Positions 10,749 through 21,386 of a DNA stretch of 64,000 bases are shown piece after piece. The stretch comes from Primulina eburnea (Eukaryota > Streptophyta > Magnoliopsida > Lamiales > Gesneriaceae). The translations under genes were made by a program, and so were the position numbers. The stretch spans positions 4,131,869 to 4,195,868 of the forward strand of contig NC_133109.1 in assembly GCF_022965805.1 (NCBI RefSeq). The letters run 5' to 3'. Each line of letters opens with the position of its first letter. Position 1 is the stretch's first letter. The notes below the pieces were generated by a model. The model did no database searches. It was given only the letters and a program-made list of their open reading frames with translations, and had not been told where the DNA came from.

Positions 10749-12716
10749 ATGTCTTCATTCAACAAGATTCCTATGTTCTCTAGAGAGGATTTCGATGATT
10801 GGAAGATCAGGATGCAGGCTCATCTAGCTGCACAAGACGATGACATGTGGTATGTCATAACTGATGGACCCATGAAGATCTTGAAAGCCAATACAGCTGT
10901 AGCAATTACTGAAGGAGCACCTCACCGTATAGAGAAGCCAAGAGATGAATGGACTACTGAAGACAAGAGAAAAGCGAATCTGGATAATGTTGCAAAGGAC
11001 ATATTGTATAAGACACTGGACAAAGTAACGTTCAGTAAAATCAAAATGTGCAAGACTGCCAAAGAAATTTGGGAGAAGCTAATTCAACTCTGCGAAGGCA
11101 ATGAACAAACCAAAGAAAACAAACTTTCAGTTGCTGTGCAGAAGTTTGACAATATCAGAATGAAGGTGGGAGAAACAATGCACGAATATGATGAAAGAAT
11201 AAGTTGTATCATCAACGAACTAAATGCACTTGGAAAAGTGTATACAAATAAAGAAGTGGCATTAAAAGTGATCAGAGGATTACCCAAAGAATGGGATGTC
11301 AAAACTATGGCAATGAGAGAATCTAAGGATCTGAACAAAGTTGAACTGCACGATCTATTTGCTGACCTAAAGGCATATGAGTTTGAACTACAAACCAGAG
11401 AAGGAGAACCATCCACCCCAGCAGCAACTACGGCCTTAACCGCTGTAAGAAATGAACCAACTGGCTCAGTTGAGAAAGCTGCAGATCAAATAAGCAATGA
11501 CGCTATGTCATTGTTCATCAGGAAGTTTGGAAGATTCATGAGGAAAAATCAAGGAAATTTTCAAAAACACTATCAAAGAAACAACTCCAGAGAAGAGTCA
11601 AGTGCATGCTATAATTGTGGAAAACCAGGCCACTTTATTGCTGATTGTCCTAAGCCTAAAAAGGACAGTCAAGTTTCAACAGAGAGAAAGAAGAAAGTGT
11701 ATGAGCATAAGAAAAGATCTAAGGACGATAAGAAGCCTTACAGAAAGAAGCATGAAGTACTCCTAGCTGAGGATAGCAAAGCCAAATGGGCAGAGACTGA
11801 CAGTGATGAGTCAGAAGCAGAAACCTCATACAGTTCTAGTGAAGAAGAGGAAGAAGTCAAGTGTCTGATGGCTGATGAGACAGAAGATCAATCAGACAAT
11901 CAGCAGGTATTCGACTTTAGCTCAACTGATTTCACTAGAGAAGAGCTTATTTCGACTCTTCATGACATGGTCAGCGAGTATCAAAAGCTTGCTCTATCAT
12001 TTGATAAAGCCAGAGCAAAGCAAGATGATCCCAAAGACAATAAAACACAAACTGATGAATCAGTTGATATGTTGAGTCTAAAAAGGGAAATTGCTGAACT
12101 CAAAAATAAAAGAAGCAAGGATCAATTAATGATTCAAAAATTGTTGCTTGAAAATTCAAAGCACAATGAGCTTATTCAGGCTTGGAACAAATCGTCTGAT
12201 GCTTTAACTGTCTTACAGAATTCTCAGAAATCAGTTGATGATAAAACTGGTTTAGGATTCTGTAGAAAAGATGATTCGTCTTCCCAAGATACTCGACCAA
12301 AACTGAATATAAACAAAGGAAAATATATTCACTTTGTAAAATCAGTTATGGAACAGGAACAAGCAGAGCCGAGTAAACTGATTGAACAGCCATCTCAGAA
12401 TATGAACAAGGGCAAGAGATGTGGCATTGGGTATAGCCCAAAGGGTGAAACTGACTCATGGAGTCAGCAACCAAAAACTTTCAGCAGAAACTATTTAAAT
12501 GGGCACTCAAACTACTACAACAGTAAGCCAGTTCAGAAAAGATACCGGCTGAACAATCAGTTGAAAAAGGGCAAATCACATATTGTATCACCCACACATC
12601 ACATACCACACACACACAAACAAGGAAGGACCATATGGAATACAGCAACTGGACGGTCAGTCAGACTGATCCAAGTTTGGATTCCTAAAGGACTAATCAA
12701 CTTTGGACCCAAATAA
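10749..12716 (+). CDS. Copia Gag with UBN2-type domain and zinc knuckle
   Basis: Structural protein of the particle. I chose the ATG at 10749 (MSSFNKIPMF) because it begins the conserved Gag N-terminus (FDDWKIRMQAHL) and lies 58 bases after the primer site; the upstream in-frame ATG would start within it. About residues 60-190 form the gag-polypeptide (UBN2) region (KEIWEKLIQLCEG, YDERISCIINELNALG). A CCHC knuckle CYNCGKPGHFIADC spans about residues 287-300. The C-terminal half is Lys/Glu-rich and hydrophilic, with a likely coiled coil around residues 410-490. The frame is fully open for 655 codons and ends at TAA 12714-12716, with pol following in the same frame. Confidence 0.93.
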   Translation: MSSFNKIPMFSREDFDDWKIRMQAHLAAQDDDMWYVITDGPMKILKANTAVAITEGAPHRIEKPRDEWTTEDKRKANLDNVAKDILYKTLDKVTFSKIKMCKTAKEIWEKLIQLCEGNEQTKENKLSVAVQKFDNIRMKVGETMHEYDERISCIINELNALGKVYTNKEVALKVIRGLPKEWDVKTMAMRESKDLNKVELHDLFADLKAYEFELQTREGEPSTPAATTALTAVRNEPTGSVEKAADQISNDAMSLFIRKFGRFMRKNQGNFQKHYQRNNSREESSACYNCGKPGHFIADCPKPKKDSQVSTERKKKVYEHKKRSKDDKKPYRKKHEVLLAEDSKAKWAETDSDESEAETSYSSSEEEEEVKCLMADETEDQSDNQQVFDFSSTDFTREELISTLHDMVSEYQKLALSFDKARAKQDDPKDNKTQTDESVDMLSLKREIAELKNKRSKDQLMIQKLLLENSKHNELIQAWNKSSDALTVLQNSQKSVDDKTGLGFCRKDDSSSQDTRPKLNINKGKYIHFVKSVMEQEQAEPSKLIEQPSQNMNKGKRCGIGYSPKGETDSWSQQPKTFSRNYLNGHSNYYNSKPVQKRYRLNNQLKKGKSHIVSPTHHIPHTHKQGRTIWNTATGRSVRLIQVWIPKGLINFGPK

Positions 12717-12737
12717 ACAAAGGGTACCACAATCTTA

Positions 12738-12755
12738 TTTTGTATTTGACTGCAG
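12738..12755 (+). promoter_or_regulatory. Candidate 3' splice site before pol
   Basis: A T-rich run followed by TGACTGCAG ends at 12755. The reading frame of the protease becomes open immediately after it, past a second in-frame stop (TGA 12747-12749). It resembles a plant intron acceptor. Use of this site is an inference; Sirevirus-like elements may instead use stop-codon bypass. Confidence 0.35.
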
Positions 12756-15700
12756 GTAACAGGTACAAGCACTGGATCTATATGGTATCTAGACAGTGGA
12801 TGCTCACGCCACATGACAGGAGATTCAAGGTTATTATCTCAACTAGTCAAATACACTGGACCAAACATCAGTTTTGGAGATAACTCGAAAGGTAAAACTG
12901 TGGGTAAGGATAAGCTTATCCATGGTAACTTCACCATTAATGATGTTTTGTTAGTCGAGAATCTTAAGTATAATCTGATAAGCATCAGTCAGTTATGCGA
13001 TAATGGATTCTCAGTTCAGTTTGACAAACACTCATGTTCAGTCAAACGCTCAACTGAAGAGATCATTCTAACTGGAAAAAGGTGTGGAAACACTTATAAA
13101 GTCAGCTGGAATGATCAACCTTATGCACCAGTATGTCTTATTGCTTCAAAATCTTCGAAAAACTGGTTATGGCATAAGAGGTTAAACCACTTGAATTTCA
13201 AATCTATTGCATATTTGAGTAACCATGATCTTGTTACTGGACTGCCCAAAATGGATTTTATCAAAGACAAAATTTGCTCAGCATGTCAGTTTGGTAAACA
13301 AATCAAATCTTCTTTTAAGAACAAGGGTCGTAAATCTTCTTCCCGATGCTTAGAGCTGTTACATATGGATTTATTTGGTCCAATACCGGTGATGAGCTTA
13401 GGGGGAATGAAATACACCTTGGTGGTTGTTGATGACTTTTCAAGATTCACTTGGGTTTTATTTCTCAAATCCAAGGACCAAACTGCTGATCAACTGATTA
13501 AGCTTTTCAAAAGATTATCAAATGAAAAATCAGTTGGAATTGATAGAATCAGATCCGATCGAGGAACTGAATTTATCAATAAAACTCTTTCAAATTATTT
13601 AGAGAATACCGGAATCAAGCATGAGCTTTCAGCAGCTAGAACTCCTCAGCAAAATGGTGTAGCTGAAAGGAGAAATCGAACTCTCAAAGAAGCTGCTAGA
13701 ACAATGCTTGCTGATTTTAGTATATCTCAAAGATTTTGGGCAGAAGCAGTGAACACTGCGTGTTATACTCAAAACAGATCAATGATTAACAAGAATCATA
13801 TGAAAACACCTTATGAGATCTGGCATTGAAAGAAAAGCGTGGTTTCATATTTTAAAATATTCGGCTGCAGATGCTTTATACTTAACAATGGTAAAACCCA
13901 TTTAAAAACTTTTGATGCTAAATCTGCAGAGGGAATATTTCTTGGTTATTCTTCAGTAAGTAAAGCGTATAGAGTCTTCAACAAAAATACCTTGAATGTT
14001 GAGGAATCTATTCATGTTGTATTTGATGAATCTGCTCTAACTGATAAGCCAACTAATATAGTTGAGCTAGCTGATAGACTTACAGACATAAGCTTGGATG
14101 ATGATGATGATGATGAAGAAGACGTTCACGTTAATCAAAGCAATCTCCAAACACCTGAACCTGAAATATTAGATCAATCAGCTGAATTGGGAGTAAACCT
14201 TGACAATCAGTTAGTAGAGCCAACTAGTACGAATCAATTACCAACTGAATTAGCCCCAACTGAAACTGAGAACACTCAGTTACCCATTGAAGAAGTTGCT
14301 GATGAAGAAGCACCAAATGCTGAACTGAAATGGAAGAAATCACACCCTCCAAACCTGGTAATAGGTAACCCATCTGATCCAGTAAGAACCAGAAATCAGA
14401 TGCTTAATTTATTCATTCATTCAGCTTTTGTATCTCAAATAGAACCAAAGAAAACTGACGAAGCTCTTGCTGATCCAAATTGGTTAAATGCCATGCAAGA
14501 AGAGCTAAACCAGTTTACCCATAACAATGTCTGGAACTTAGTTCCAAGACCAATTTCTAAAACTATTATAGGTACCAAGTGGGTGTACAGAAACAAACTG
14601 AACGAAGATGGTTCAGTTGTGCGCAACAAAGCAAGATTGGTAGCACAAGGCTATAGGCAAGAAGAAGGAATTGATTATGACGAGACATATGCACCAGTTG
14701 CAAGACTGGAGGCAATCAGAATATTTCTTGCCTATGCATCCTTCAAGAACTTTAAAGTCTACCAAATGGATGTGAAAAGTGCCTTTCTAAACGGCCAGTT
14801 GCAGGAAGAAGTCTACGTCGAACAACCTCCAGGTTTTATCAACCATAAACTTCCTGATCATGTGTATCATTTGAACAAAGCACTGTATGGCCTTAAGCAA
14901 GCTCCAAGAGCTTGGTATGAAACCCTTTCAAAATTCCTAACTGATCACGATTTTTCTGTTGGATCAGTTGATAAGACTTTGTTCAAATTTTCTAAGGATG
15001 ATCATATCTTACTTGTTCAAATTTATGTAGATGATATTATTTTTGGGTCAACTAACCCCAAATTATGTAAGAAATTTGCCAAGTTAATGCAGGATAAGTT
15101 CGAAATGAGCTTGATGGGTGAGCTGACATTCTTTCTGGGTTTGCAAGTGAAGCAATTGGATTCAGGAACCTTTATCAGTCAAACCAAATATACCAAGGAA
15201 TTGCTGAAGAAATTTGGCATGGAATCATGTTCAGCAGCAAGCACTCCAATGAGTTCATCAGTTAAATTAGATTCTGATCAAGGGGGAATATCAGTTGAGA
15301 CGACACTCTACAAAGGTTTAATAAGTTCATTATTGTACCTAACTGCAAGTCGTCCTGATATTGTGTTCGCTGTATGCATGTGTGCAAGATTCCAAGCTAA
15401 TCCTAAGCAGTCACATTTCTCTGCTGCCAAACGTATATTGAAATATCTTAAAGGCACGCAAAATGTTGGCTTATGGTATTCTAAAGACTCATCTTTCAGT
15501 TTAGTTGGCTATTCAGATGCAGATTATGCAGGATGCAAGCTTGATCGAAAAAGCACAAGTGGATCTTGTCAGTTTCTAGGAGACAGACTGATCTCTTGGT
15601 TCAGTAAGAAGCAAACATCTATAGCAACTTCCACAACTGAAGCATAATATCTTGCTGCTGGAAGCTGCTGTGCCCAACTGTTCTGGATTCAGCAACAACT

Positions 15701-15968
15701 GAAAGATTATGGTGTTGATGCAAAGGAATCACCGATATTCTGTGACAACACGAGTACAATCGCTATAACGTATAATCCAGTTCTTCACTCCAGAACCAAA
15801 CACATAGATATCAGACATCACTTCATCAGGGATCATGCACTAAAGAAGAACATCAGATTAGAATATGTCTCAACGGAACAACAAGCAGCAGACATTTTCA
15901 CCAAACCACTGGCTGAGACTAAGTTTTCTCACTTCCGCAATATACTTGGATTAATTGATTTATCTTAA
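12756..15968 (+). pseudogene. Copia Pol (protease, integrase, RT, RNase H) with two nonsense codons
   Basis: Domains in Copia order are: protease active site WYLDSGCSRHMTG (12780-12820); GAG-pre-integrase zinc region LWHKRLNHLN...CSACQFG (13160-13310); integrase core with LHMDLFGP, IRSDRGTEF and GVAERRN (13355-13680); reverse transcriptase with [18 protein letters not shown] and the catalytic YVDD (14570-15040); and RNase H with [16 protein letters not shown] (15515-15560). The conserved tail continues to the natural stop at 15966-15968. Two stops lie in frame: TGA at 13827-13829 in place of the usual Gly after YEIWH, and TAA at 15645-15647 in place of Glu in the AEY motif of RNase H. No frameshift was seen. 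This copy cannot make full-length Pol without suppression. Confidence 0.92.
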
Positions 15969-16156
15969 TTAATGATCATTGTTCGTAATTTGTTGATTAA
16001 GCTTTATTGTTGTTTTACTGAATATTTAAGTGAGTTGCTTATTCTTATGAACTCTTAACTGATGTCAGCAAGTGTGTATTGTTCTTATGGTTATGTTTCT
16101 AACAAATCATTGCAGGCAGAAATAAAAGAACAACGACGATAAAACATAATAAATAT
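15969..16156 (+). other. Untranslated gap between pol and the antisense unit
   Basis: AT-rich. On the minus strand it holds the region downstream of the antisense poly(A) signal. No ORF. Confidence 0.5.
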
Positions 16157-16162
16157 TTTATT
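16157..16162 (-). terminator. Poly(A) signal for the antisense unit
   Basis: AATAAA on the minus strand, about 20 bases beyond the natural stop codon of the antisense reading frame at 16181. Spacing and AT-rich context fit a plant polyadenylation signal. Confidence 0.45.
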
Positions 16163-16180
16163 AATAAGGAGAGGAGCCGG

Positions 16181-16558
16181 TTACAATGTCACAATTTTTT
16201 CCTCCACAGAATCTATCCACAAACTCATCCATGCAGCTAGTGCTGAGGAAGAGGTTTTGCAGAAATCATGGGAGGCAGCGATGCGGCGGAGGATCTCCAG
16301 CTCCTTCAGGAGAAAGAGCTTTTAGAGATAACCTTCTTTAAAAAGGTCCACCCCCGCAGGAACCTCTAGGAGCTCCCGCACCTCTCGAAGTTGGGCCCTC
16401 CGCCTGAAAGTGGAGACCCGCCCAGAGTAATACAGGAACTCCAGCTCCTGAATCTCTTCCCAGTAACGAAGGCTAGTGTAGAAGACTTCATCTTCTATGG
16501 ACTGCTTCCTAGCTTGCAGAGTAAACTGAGCGTCACTTGAGCTTCCAGCTTCTGCCAT
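16181..16558 (-). pseudogene. Antisense ORF in the Copia element (one nonsense codon)
   Basis: The frame starts at ATG 16558 (MAEAGSSSDAQFTLQ), runs 78 codons, meets TAA at 16322-16324, and then continues open in the same frame for 46 more codons to a second stop at 16181-16183. The continuation (LFLLKELEILRRIAASHDF...) has the same charged, Leu-rich, helical character. I therefore infer one ancestral ORF of about 125 codons broken by a single substitution. A TATA box lies 58 bases upstream of the ATG and an AATAAA lies about 20 bases downstream of the stop. No domain is recognised. Antisense extra ORFs are described for some plant Ty3 elements; its role here is unknown. Confidence 0.6.
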
Positions 16559-16616
16559 TCTCTTTATCTTTGAAAAATTACTTGCTGAGATGAATTTTGG
16601 CTAACCCCTTCACTCT

Positions 16617-16624
16617 TATTTATA
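16617..16624 (-). promoter_or_regulatory. TATA box of the antisense unit
   Basis: TATAAATA on the minus strand (context CCCTATAAATAAGAG), 58 bases before the antisense ATG. This would place transcription start about 25-35 bases before the ATG, a normal plant arrangement. Confidence 0.55.
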
Positions 16625-17136
16625 GGGCAAAACAAAAGGAGGGAAACGAAAGGACATCTCTCTGTGACGTTTGCTATACCAAGCACCATACTCATCATTA
16701 ATATTTACTGTCTATTGCCGTCATTTTGCTTTAATAGATTAAGGGGGAATAATGGTTCAAGAGGTTAACTGAGAAGACAGTCGTTAGTAAATTCTCGACT
16801 GAAAGAACTCAGTCTTATCAACTGACCTATCAGTCGACTTTTTCACTAATCTTCTCATATAAGTTAACTAATTAAACCAATTTTATTCCAAATCAAATGA
16901 CGTGACCGTCTGCTAAACTAATAATGACTCTTGATTTTCTTTACGTGGATTTATTTTAACCACTCAAATCGTACACACGATTATAGCACACGTACATACT
17001 TTGTTTCTTTCAAAAATTCTTTGGACTGACACGTGTCCAGAACTTGAATGGTCACGTACATATGTACTATTACCCGTCTCTTTTCAGTCTTACTTTTCGA
17101 CTACTTCAAATTCTCCTTAGGGCAAGAACTACCTCA
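16625..17136. promoter_or_regulatory. Divergent intergenic region of the Copia element
   Basis: About 600 bp separate the antisense ATG from the sense additional ORF. It contains AAGGGGGAA at 16741 and a perfect G-box palindrome GACACGTGTC at 17028-17037, plus two further ACGT cores. Such motifs bind bZIP/bHLH factors in plants. Whether it works as a bidirectional promoter is an inference. Confidence 0.4.
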
Positions 17137-17156
17137 TTCCTCGAATTTTCTTTCAG
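17137..17156 (+). promoter_or_regulatory. Candidate 3' splice site before the additional ORF
   Basis: A pyrimidine-rich tract ending TTTTCTTTCAG at 17156, 18 bases before the ATG at 17175. This is where a spliced subgenomic mRNA acceptor would be expected. Confidence 0.35.
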
Positions 17157-17174
17157 GAAATTTATCAGTTATCA

Positions 17175-19807
17175 ATGGCAACTCAAATTCCCGCTTTCAT
17201 GCTAAATGCTATGACCATCAACTTTGGATCTATATTATCCTTCGGCGATGCTGAAGTTCAGAAAGTATTTCAGAAGCTTGAAGTTGCTGGTCTAAGAACA
17301 TTTTTGGGACAATCTTCTCAGGATATCTATCCCAAAGAACTTCAGGATTTCTACTCTTCTGGCGTGATTGATTCTGAGGGAAATATCAAGTCTACTATCA
17401 ATGATCAGTTACTGATCATTTCTGAAGACTCTCTTGGTGATTTATTTCTTTTACCTTCTGAAGGTATGGCACAACTCTCAGATGTCAAGGCGTCTGATAT
17501 TGAAGAGATGCAAGTCTCTCTTTCTATTGATGGACGAAAGATTAAGGTCTCAGATCCTAAGAAAGAACTGAAACATGAAGTTCAACTGCTGGCTGATGTG
17601 ATTGCAAAAGGAATTTTGGCAAAAGCAGGATCATTCGCTGCTCTAACTTTAGAGAAATTTCAGGCCATTACCGTTATTATGGCTGGTCACAAATTTAACT
17701 GGAAGCATCTCATTTTTAATGTTTTGAAGAATATGTTTCTGTCTTCTAAACAATCCAAGGGTTTTGCGGTTCAAATCAGTTATTTACTGAAAGCTAAAGG
17801 CTTAGTGGCTGAGGACTCTGAGAGAACATCGAAATTTAAGGTGTTCAATGCAAAGAACACAATGCCAATCAAATCCAAAATGGACTTGACCACTACTCAG
17901 TTTGTGAAAATCAAACAGGAAATTGGGACTCAGTCAGCCGCTCCAAAATCAGTCAAGAAAACCAAAACGTTGGCTCAACTGAAGATTGCCAAAAGAAAAT
18001 TGGTTTTGAGTTCATCAGAATCAGAAAAGACTCCATCACCTCACATTGTGAAGAAGCCAAGAACTCAAAGGGTTAAAACAACTTCTGAGGTAACCATTCC
18101 GACTGACAAAATGATTTCCTTCACTGATCAGCAACCTATAGAAGCAGTTCCTCTGCAGATTATTCCACAAGATGATTCAGCAAGTACAATAAAAAAATCG
18201 GTTAGGACGCAAGCTCCTGTTACTCAAATATCTCGACCAATTGGTGTGGCACCTGCCAGACCTAAAGGGATAAAGTTTATAGAACCGGTAGAATCAACTC
18301 GAACAGGACTGGAAATCCCTCATATCTTGAGTGGTGATAAAGGGAAGGAGAAATTAATTGTGGAACCCAGACCCACAAACCCAATTCAGACTCATATTGA
18401 TCTCGTATGGGCAAAAGTGAACAGTTTTGCTGCTGCAAAGACTAAGTCCTATGACGCTTGGGTAGCCTATCGTACTGAAGTTTTTGCCAAGCAACTGAAG
18501 GAGAAGTCCGAGCTGAGAAAATTCATCAAGCTGGAGGCCTTCGTTCTCCGCACGGTCAAAGCTGCATCTATTGCTCAAGCCTTGGAGAGAAAAAGCTATT
18601 TCTTTGATCAGCTGAGAGCAAAGAAGTTGGCTCAAATTGTTGCTAAACTTAAAAACAACTACTTGCCAACTGCCCCTACTGCATATGCTGATCAAGCTGT
18701 AATCACTCAGCTTGACACTGATCTTATGGGGATACTATCTCGAATCAAATTTTGGGAGTCGGATCAAGAACTAGTGGTCTACCAAGGAGATTCAGATGAT
18801 GACAATGAGGAACAAGTTGAAAAAGCATCCTCTGACAAAACAGCACCATCATCCGCCTTAGTTCTGGTTCCAACTGGAGAACCAGTTTCTGATAAGCTTC
18901 CTTCCCACCTGTTGAACAACTACTATATACTGAAGCTGAGCTATCTCTTGCTCACATTGATGAAGTGATTCAAGCAGTGGTAGAGGAGTCCCACTTTAGT
19001 GCACCAGTTAATGATCCAGTTGATCACTCTGCTGATCAAACCAATCCAAAGGTCACTATTACTTCAGTCGAAATTGTTCCACCAGACCAATCTGCTGATC
19101 AGGTCTTACAAATTGATATGCCAGTTGAATCAATCGATCATTCACTAGAGGCATCAGTTCAGGTTGTGTCACCATCAACTGTCCAACATCCTCCCTCACC
19201 ATCTCAAGATCAAGAAGAAAAGACTGCTGATGAGACTCCGGTTCAAGGGACAATAACTGGAACTGATACTTCAGTTCAGCCAATTGCTGATACCAAGTTA
19301 ACTGACCAAGTCTTGGTCATTTCTCAGCAAACAATAAGTGAACCAAGCACTTCTCATCAAACCAATCCTCCATCTTCAGCAGATTTTGATCTCATTTTTG
19401 AGGAAGTCCAACATATGCAGGACAGCATGAATCAAATAATTACTGCCATTTCCAAAATTCAAAATACGCAACTTTCGCACAGTGTGAAGCTAGACGATAA
19501 TCAGGAATCCCTCAAAAGACTGAAGGATATCGAATCTGCTGTTACCGCTCTTTCTTTTGCAGTTAGTGACATTCAGAAGAATAGAGGTATCATATCCAGT
19601 CTGACTGCCACTCAAGAACTTATTAATCAACGCGTCAACAGTGTGGAATCGCTTATGTCTCGGAAAATTGATCTACTGCAAGTCACATTGTCTACTGCTA
19701 TTGAAAATATGTCATGCTCTGTCACGGTTCTTTCTTCTCACGTTCGCAAGCTATCTGACAAGATGGAGCAGTTTGACAAAAAGGGGGAAGAGCAGAAGAA
19801 TTCTTAG
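17175..19807 (+). pseudogene. Additional (env-position) ORF of the Copia element, one frameshift
   Basis: The frame from ATG 17175 (MATQIPAFMLNAMTINF) runs to 18968 but leaves its natural path near 18900-18915. After that point the sense continues one frame over, from about 18910 to the stop at 19805-19807 (ending KKGEEQKNS). A single lost base explains this; the intact product would be about 877 residues. The N-terminal ~200 residues look like a folded domain (VFQKLEVAGLRTFLGQ, DLFLLPSEGMAQL). The middle is basic and Ser/Pro-rich, and the last ~150 residues are heptad-like and probably coiled-coil. I see no signal peptide or clear membrane segment, so I call it an additional ORF in the env position, not an envelope protein. 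It resembles products annotated in Lamiales genomes, as far as I recall. Confidence 0.7.
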
Positions 19808-19916
19808 TAGTACAGCAGTATTGATTGTATCAGATTTCTATTATTTCAGTTGTTGATCTTATTTTATCTACTATGCAGAATTCAGTTATTTATTCCAAGT
19901 TTTGTCAAAACACCAT

Positions 19917-19927
19917 AAAGGGAGAAA
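19917..19927 (+). promoter_or_regulatory. Polypurine tract
   Basis: AAAGGGAGAAA immediately precedes the 3' LTR, where plus-strand DNA synthesis is primed. Similar G-rich purine tracts occur upstream at 19781 and 16741. Confidence 0.85.
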
Positions 19928-19928
19928 T

Positions 19929-20886
19929 TGTTGGAAACTTAATTCCGGCGTTTGACAAAAGACTCAACTGAATTCAGCAACTAAAAGCTACCAACTGATC
20001 GACTTAACTGAACCAAGCTTAACTGATATTTCAGCATATAATATTTCAGCAGATATTCTCGCCAGTTCATTCTCGCCAACTGATCAGCTGATCTTTCAGC
20101 TGTACACGTCATAAAGTGAAAACGACAACCGACAAATAGTACAGTCTTCTGCGAACTGGTAGTGGATCGCCGCATTTCAGAATGAGCAGTGTACGAATAT
20201 CAGAGCGTGTCGACATGGCAAACAACGGTTCGAATATTCAAACATTATTTAATGTTACCATTACAAGGAAAGCCTATAAATAGTCGAGGATAGCAGCTGA
20301 AGACATATCGATTATTATTCATCTCAGTTTACTTGCTGTTACGCTGCAAAAACACACTCAGAAATCAAAAGCTCACTCTTACCAGTTTTATCAATAGTTT
20401 TCAGACTACATTATCGAGCTAAAGAGAGCACATTGTAATCGTTGATAAAATTATATAAGTTGTACTAAGATCAGTTACGATCTGTCAAAAGTTGTATACT
20501 AAGAGTTTCAGTTTTGGCAAAGTGATAAGTCCATACTGAAGTGGGTCAGTACATTGTTTGTATTTGATCAAAGTCTTTTAGTGAATATCCTATCTTCGTG
20601 ATAGAAGGGGTGACGTAGGAGTTATTCAAATCTCCGAACATCCAGAAACATATCGTGTTATCTTTACTTCAGTTTTTCATTCTCAGTTAGATACTCTATC
20701 ATTCATTCAGTTTATTTTCCGCAACTGTATTTTCAGTTTAACTGATTGTTTTTGATCGTTGGGATATCTGGTTCAGTTTGTAACAAAACTGAACTCTCTT
20801 CTTCAAAGAATTTGACAAAATCGAGAAGTGTTTATTCAACCCCCCCCCCCTTCTAAACACTCTTAGTCTATTAACCGATCCTATCA
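19929..20886 (+). repeat. 3' LTR of the Copia element (958 bp)
   Basis: Nearly identical to the 5' LTR. By eye I count about eight substitutions, seven of them transitions, and three extra C in the poly-C run. It ends CTATCA and is followed by CATTC. Confidence 0.95.
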
Positions 20887-20891
20887 CATTC

Positions 20892-21386
20892 CCTGATAGG
20901 CTCAACGTCAGTAATCACTGAATACATAAGGAATTACTCCATTCCTTTCGATAATCCTCAAGTCACAAATAATATGGGTATCCAAGGAATTATAAATCAA
21001 AATCCTTACCGCATATTAAGTCCTTCCTCGGCCATTTCAGGTCCGAATCTTACCATCTCCTGGCAAGAATTTACAAAGGCTCTGGATTTGGTCAGCAAAA
21101 CCATATCCATCATGCAGTCAAAATCCGACAACCCAAGTACAACACAAGCTATAATACCATCTAATCCAATCTCATTCTCATCCTACTGTAGTATATGATA
21201 TTCACAGAATTCACTGATAACAATCTTTTCCTCCAAAAGATAAAGGACTCAATACTACAGTACACACAGACCCAACATATACAACATATATCAATGCAAT
21301 TCAGTCAAAGATAATCGTATGGAATGCATTAGTATATATCGATACATATGCAACGTAGTCGTAAAATATCAGTACCTGCCACTGTA
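20892..21386 (-). other. Non-coding internal region of the gag-only Ty3 element
   Basis: Downstream of gag on the minus strand, where an autonomous Ty3 element would start its protease, I find no open frame and no protease or RT motif up to the Copia insertion. Confidence 0.5.

Larger units (their letters stand above)
9731..20891 (+). mobile_element. Complete Copia (Sirevirus-like) LTR retrotransposon with target-site duplication
   Basis: The element runs from 9736 to 20886 (11,151 bp) and is bordered by the 5-bp duplication CATTC (9731-9735 and 20887-20891). Its order is: LTR, initiator-Met primer site, gag, pol (protease-integrase-RT-RNase H, the Copia order), an antisense ORF, a large additional ORF, polypurine tract, LTR. 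The extra ORF, zinc-knuckle gag and repeated AAGGGGGA tracts (near 15281, 16741 and 19781) fit the Sirevirus branch as I know it. The two LTRs differ by about eight substitutions and a poly-C length change, so insertion was recent. Nevertheless pol, the antisense ORF and the extra ORF each carry disabling changes. Confidence 0.95.

Noticed and set aside
12599..12814. Minus-strand ORF over the gag-pol gap
   Set aside because: A shadow of gag coding sequence, with no promoter or poly(A) signal as seen for 16181-16558.
19059..19283. Minus-strand ORF opposite the additional ORF
   Set aside because: Mirror of a codon-biased sense frame; no independent signals.
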